Source of the DNA: Isotricha intestinalis
Taxonomy: Eukaryota > Ciliophora > Litostomatea > Vestibuliferida > Isotrichidae
Direction of reading: 5' to 3'
DNA length: 13,172 nt
Assembly (NCBI GenBank): GCA_023807065.1
Contig: JAJJLU010004424.1
Coordinates: 1 to 13,172 of the forward strand
Positions 9,719-13,172 of this stretch are shown one piece after another. Position 1 is the first letter of the stretch. Every line of letters begins with the position of its first letter. The notes below the pieces were generated by a model. The model made no database searches. It had not been told where the DNA came from and was given only the letters and a program-made list of their open reading frames with translations. Made by a program: the position numbers and the translations under genes.

Positions 9719-10507
9719 AAAACCAATTATTTTTAAACCTTTAAAAAAAGGGAAAACTTTACTATTATTTGATATTGATGGAACTTTAGCTCCATTTATA
9801 AAAAAAATGGAAGATGATATGAAAAATGAAATAATTAAAATAAAAAAAACTATTGAATTTTCATATTGCTAGTGTAGGAGGTTCCGATTTTAAAAAAGTT
9901 AAATTTCAATTAGATGATTCAATTTCGAATTTTAATATTTTTTCTGGAAATGGTTTACAAGTGAGAGATAGTAATCTTAATTTATTACATAGTTATACTG
10001 TATGTGAATATTTGGGTGAAGAAAAAATAAAAGAATTTGTTAATTTTGTTTTAAGATATTTAGCTGATATATTAAAATAGATATTCCATTTAAAAGGGGG
10101 ACTTTCATAGAATATAGAACTGGAATGTTTAATATATGTCCATGTGGAAGAAATTTAACCCCAGAAGAAAGAGAAGAATTTGTAAAATATAATAATGAAC
10201 ATAAAGTAGTTGCAAAATTAAAAGAAGCCATTGATGAAAAATTTGGAAAAACTTTACATATGAAATGTAGCTTTGGTGGACAAATATCTATTGATTGTTT
10301 TCCTGAAGAATGGGATAAAACTTATTGTTTAAAATATTGTAAAGATTATGATAATATTGTTTTTTTTGGAGATAAAACTTATTTAAATGGAAATGATTTT
10401 GAAATTGTAGATCAGATGAAATAACAAGAGCATATACAGTAAAATCTCCTCAAGATACAATTAAATATATTGAAGAAGTTATTGAAGAAATTAAAAAATT
10501 AAATTAA
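9678..10507 (+). CDS. PMM: Phosphomannomutase, complete but frame-disrupted
   Basis: A eukaryotic PMM (PMM2/Sec53 type, HAD superfamily) converts mannose-6-phosphate to mannose-1-phosphate for GDP-mannose, N-glycan and GPI synthesis in the cytosol. The catalytic D-x-D-G-T-L-x-P loop is at 9771-9794 (LFDIDGTLAP). VGGSDFKK follows near 9874-9897, then the cap domain with KRGTFIEYRTGMFN (about 10092-10133), CGRNLTPEEREEF, GGQISIDCFPEEWDKTYCL (about 10276-10332) and FFGDKTYLNGNDFEI (about 10361-10405). The C-terminus is SDEITRAYTVKSPQDT...EEIKKLN with TAA at 10505-10507. Full length is near the family norm of about 250, with a short N-terminal extension if Met 9678 is used. The frame changes in the T4 run at about 9857-9860, at 10072-10079 and at about 10410. 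One family Gly is Asn (NGND for GGND). Codon use includes genuine CAA Gln and a TAA stop. Confidence 0.92.
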
Positions 10508-10899
10508 ATAATTTTGATTTATATTAATTAAAAAAAATATTAATATATATAAGTTAATAAATTAAAAAAATAATAATATTTATATATCGATATAATTTTA
10601 TTGAAAATTGTTTATTATTAAAATTTTTGTATTAATTTAGAATTTATGTTTTTAATTAATAATATTTTTTTAAAAACTATTTTTAAAATAATTATTTTTT
10701 TATAATTCTTTTTTAATTTTATAAATTCTAAAATTTTTAATATTTCTTTATTAATAATAATATTGAAAATTATTTTAAAAATTTTATATTTTTTTGGTTA
10801 AAATATTTGATTTTAAAAATTATTATTATAATTCATTTTTAAAAATTTAATGTTAATATTTTATTAAAAAATTATTATTTTGAATCATATATATTTTAA
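10508..10899. other. AT-rich intergenic region
   Basis: Nearly all A/T with long A and T runs and stops in every frame. No coding pattern, RNA gene, tandem array or recognisable repeat is seen. It separates phosphomannomutase from the NHL fragment and is the longest clear spacer in the window. Promoter elements cannot be told from background at this composition. Confidence 0.65.
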
Positions 10900-11762
10900 A
10901 TTTATGAATATTTCCCAAAATATTTATATATAGCAGATAATGATGAAAGTTTAATAAAAATAATTAAGGAGAATATATTAATATTCTCATGGGTCAAAAA
11001 AATATTGAAGGTTTTAGAAACGGAGATATAGAAAATGTTTTATTAAATAAACCATATGCATTAGTTTTAATAAATGCAACATCTTATCCTAATAAAAATG
11101 AATATTCTGAAAGTTATCAATCTTTTTTGTTTTCTAATAATAATATTGAATTCTTATATGCTACTATCACAAACTATACAAATTGTTTAAATTCAACTAT
11201 AGGAGAATTAAAAAATGAAGATATTTATATTAATAGGAATTATATAAAATTAATAAATAACAATACATTATCTGATTTAAATAATTCCGAGAGAATTCTT
11301 TATTTGTTTATATCAGATACAGGTAATCATTGTATAAGACAATTAAATATAAATACAGCAGAAGTTTCTACTTTTGCAGGAATATGTGGAACATCTGGAT
11401 TTAAAGATGGTCCTTTAGGAGTTAATTTATTTAATGAACCTAAAGGAATTGGAATTGATAATTTAGGAAATTTATATGTTTACGATAGCGGTAATAATTA
11501 TATGAGAATAATTGATTATAATGGAAATGTTAATACATTAATACAAGGAGCATGTTTTGAATATAAAATGGAAGATAATATTATAAATAATTATGGATAT
11601 AATCATAAAAGGTTATTATGCTTTAAAAATTGGATTAAAACTTATGGAGAACCTTCTAATCATATATATAAAAGTTCTGAAGAAAGCACAGGTTTTGATA
11701 ATATTGTATTTTGTCCAAATTATAAAAGGTATATAATAACCCATATTTATATTATTAAATAA
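10900..11762 (+). CDS. NHL-repeat protein, partial
   Basis: NHL repeats form beta propellers used for binding, often on surface or secreted proteins. An initial partial blade, YLYIADNDESLIKII (about 10921-10965), is followed by a frame change near 10975-10990. Then IEGFRNGDIENVLLNKPYAL matches the 'G..DG......P.gi' blade linker. A long Asn/Ser-rich insert precedes a clear blade: FISDTGNHCIRQLN, STFAGICGTSGFKDGPLG, FNEPKGIGIDNLGNLYVYD, SGNNYMRIIDYNG, LIQGAC (about 11308-11555). A region with LLCFKNWIKTYGEP, DNIVFCPNY and spaced cysteines follows, then a hydrophobic run to a TAA at 11760-11762. The propeller has too few blades to close, so the piece is truncated at both ends. The last dozen residues look unlike the rest and may be past a join. 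The in-frame ATG at 10989 is probably not the real start. Confidence 0.65.
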
Positions 11763-11763
11763 T

Positions 11764-13172
11764 TTATTTCATATTCATTTCCATTACTAAATTTAATATT
11801 TTCAAATCATTTTTAGTTTTTATCTCTTTATTTAATAATATTTGACAAGAGTTAATATAATCATTTAATTCTTTTTGTTTTTCTTCAAAAATATTATCAA
11901 TTTCCATTAAATTTTGATTTTCATTTGAAAGTGAAATAAGAGGTTTTGAAATATAATTCATGATTTTTTTTGATGATCTTCAAATAAAATATTTTGCATA
12001 ATTTCAATTTGTTGCATTTTATTCAAAAAAGCTAAAACATCTAACATTTTATAAATTTGTGTTTTTCCATTTTTTGCCAAATTTTTTTTAATTTTTAATC
12101 TTTTACATACACAACATGGACAAATAAAAAAAATAATATATTCTTGATTATCCAGTGACATTTTTCTTATATTTTTAAATTTTTTTTTATTTTTAAATAA
12201 CTATTATTTATTTTTAATACTTCTATTGATTTATATGAATTTATTTTATTTAAATTAATATTTTTATTTATATTTAAATCTTCTTCTGATTTATCTTTTA
12301 TTAATGATGTAGAAATATTAATATTTGTTTTATTTACATTTAGTATATTATTATTTTTATAAACTTTTTTTAAATTTTGATTAAATCCCTCAAAAAATTC
12401 TTTTTTATTGTTTTTTGAATTTTTATTTTCCCTTAAAATTGAAAATTTTGGTAATATCATAATACTTTTTCTGGTTTTAAATGATAAATCTTCAAATTTA
12501 AATAAAAATATTTTTTTTGCTATTTCATTATAAGCAAGTGTTGTATTTATAATAGACATTATAATAATATTTATAAATAAAGTTACAGAAAATAATGTTG
12601 AAATTTCAGAAAGAAATTCATTTAATTTCATATAATGCCTTTCAATGATAGTTTCTTGAGTATCAGCTCTCAAAAAAATTTTCCGAATTTATTATAATTA
12701 CTAATTGTTTTATTTGTTCTTTCAATTCCTTTAAAACAATTATAATCAATTTCTTTCAAAGTTTTAATTAATAAATATTTTTTATTATTTTCAAATATTA
12801 AACTATCATAAGAAAAAAATTTATAAATTAAAAAGAAAAGTTCTTTTTTTCTATATTCAATTGGGTTTAATTGGATAAGTTATTTTTCAATATGTTTATA
12901 ATGCGGTTTTTTTAAATTATGAAGATCAATTGAAAAATCTGTATAATAAAGAGAAAAATAACATTCTGAATTAATTAATAAATTATAATAATAATTATAT
13001 CTTTCAGAATTCATATTTTTTCCACTAATAGAAATTTCATAATGACTATAAATTAAATTTGTTGAAATTCCTTGAATACTAAAATTTAATTTTTCACATT
13101 CATTTTCCCCATTAATATTTTTAATATGTTTTCCTTCATACCATTCTCCATATTCTTTTATTCTATGAGATA
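11764..13172 (-). CDS. Ciliate-type membrane protein with cytosolic Cys-patch tail, 5' partial
   Basis: It reads right to left and is cut by the right edge. An extracellular-type region (SHRIKEYGEWYEG... to LFFLIYKFF, about 13170-12810) has scattered Cys and aromatic residues. LRADTQETIIERHYMKLNEF (about 12675-12615) leads into one hydrophobic helix, FSVTLFINIIIMSIINTTL (about 12592-12535), then AKKIFLFKFEDL. An Asn/Lys-rich cytosolic stretch follows, then ICPCCVCKRLK (about 12135-12095) and KMLDVLAFLNKMQQIEIMQN...NYISKPLISLS (about 12040-11930), ending in TAA at 11764-11766. I recognise this order from an uncharacterised transmembrane family expanded in ciliates. Frame changes lie near 12815, in a T7 run at about 12678-12684, at 12160-12175 and at 11960-11968. 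An in-frame TAA is at 12880-12882. Its stop faces the NHL gene's stop with one base between. Confidence 0.65.

Noticed and set aside
10040..10231. Minus-strand ORF inside phosphomannomutase
   Set aside because: Opposite-strand shadow; the plus strand encodes conserved KRGTFIEYRTGMFN and CGRNLTPEE motifs here.
10072..10423. Euplotes-type programmed frameshifting (AAA-TAG at 10075-10080, AAA-TAA at 10421-10423)
   Set aside because: Two breaks do fit that motif, but others occur inside T or A runs away from AAA-TAR. TGA also behaves as a stop or out-of-frame codon rather than Cys at about 12676-12680 and 11958-11960.
11764..12673. Three separate small minus-strand genes
   Set aside because: They join in order into one recognisable family protein, with breaks of one base between them.
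1..13172. Mitochondrial, plastid or bacterial origin
   Set aside because: ARP2, eukaryotic phosphomannomutase and long Asn-rich coiled coils are nuclear eukaryotic. No ribosome-binding sites, rRNA, tRNA or organelle genes are seen.
1..13172. CRISPR array, transposon or defence island
   Set aside because: No spaced direct repeats, transposase, terminal inverted repeats or nuclease motifs were found on either strand.
1..13172. Plasmodium or Dictyostelium origin based on Asn tracts and AT content
   Set aside because: Plasmodium lacks Arp2/3, and the right-end membrane family is one I know from ciliates. Dictyostelids cannot be fully excluded from the other genes alone.

Overview
The window is extremely AT-rich eukaryotic nuclear DNA. 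It carries ARP2, phosphomannomutase, IPT/TIG, NHL and RNF213-like sequence, plus long Asn-rich coiled-coil proteins encoded by AAT/AAA/GAA codons. The best lineage marker is the minus-strand membrane protein at the right end. Its Y-x-KL-x-EFLS segment, single hydrophobic helix, Cys-cluster patch and 'LDVLAFLNKMQQIEIM...YISKPLIS' tail match a protein family that I know as expanded in ciliates. Conserved genes use CAA for Gln and end in TAA, so the code looks close to standard. Low GC, Asn tracts and a near-standard code suggest an anaerobic or litostome-type (rumen) ciliate, but that is inference.

Layout, left to right. 3-850 (+): polytopic membrane protein, cut by the window edge. 1028-1662 (+): coiled coil followed by a putative permuted papain-fold (PPPDE/LRAT-like) domain. 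1861-2737 (+): ARP2 lacking its first third. 2749-4580 (+): Asn-rich coiled-coil protein A. 4584-5615 (+): internal piece of an IPT/TIG-repeat protein. 5612-7495 (+): piece resembling the RNF213 family. 7550-9718 (+): coiled-coil protein B. 9678-10507 (+): essentially complete phosphomannomutase. 10508-10899: AT-rich non-coding. 10900-11762 (+): piece of an NHL-repeat protein. 11764-13172 (-): the ciliate-type membrane protein, cut by the right edge.

Almost every gene is interrupted by one-base frame changes, most of them beside A or T runs, and a few are interrupted by in-frame stops with coding on both sides. Reading across the breaks restores continuous, conserved protein in every case tested. 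Most short ORFs here are therefore fragments of about ten genes. Several recognisable fragments (ARP2, IPT, RNF213-like, NHL) begin or end mid-domain and abut unrelated sequence with no spacer. Uncorrected indels plus chimeric joins in a single-cell or metagenome assembly explain this most simply. Germline-type gene fragmentation or real pseudogenes remain possible. I see no operon-like or defence-like system. The genes look functionally unrelated: cytoskeleton, GDP-mannose supply, ubiquitin/AAA-type, and surface or secreted repeat proteins.
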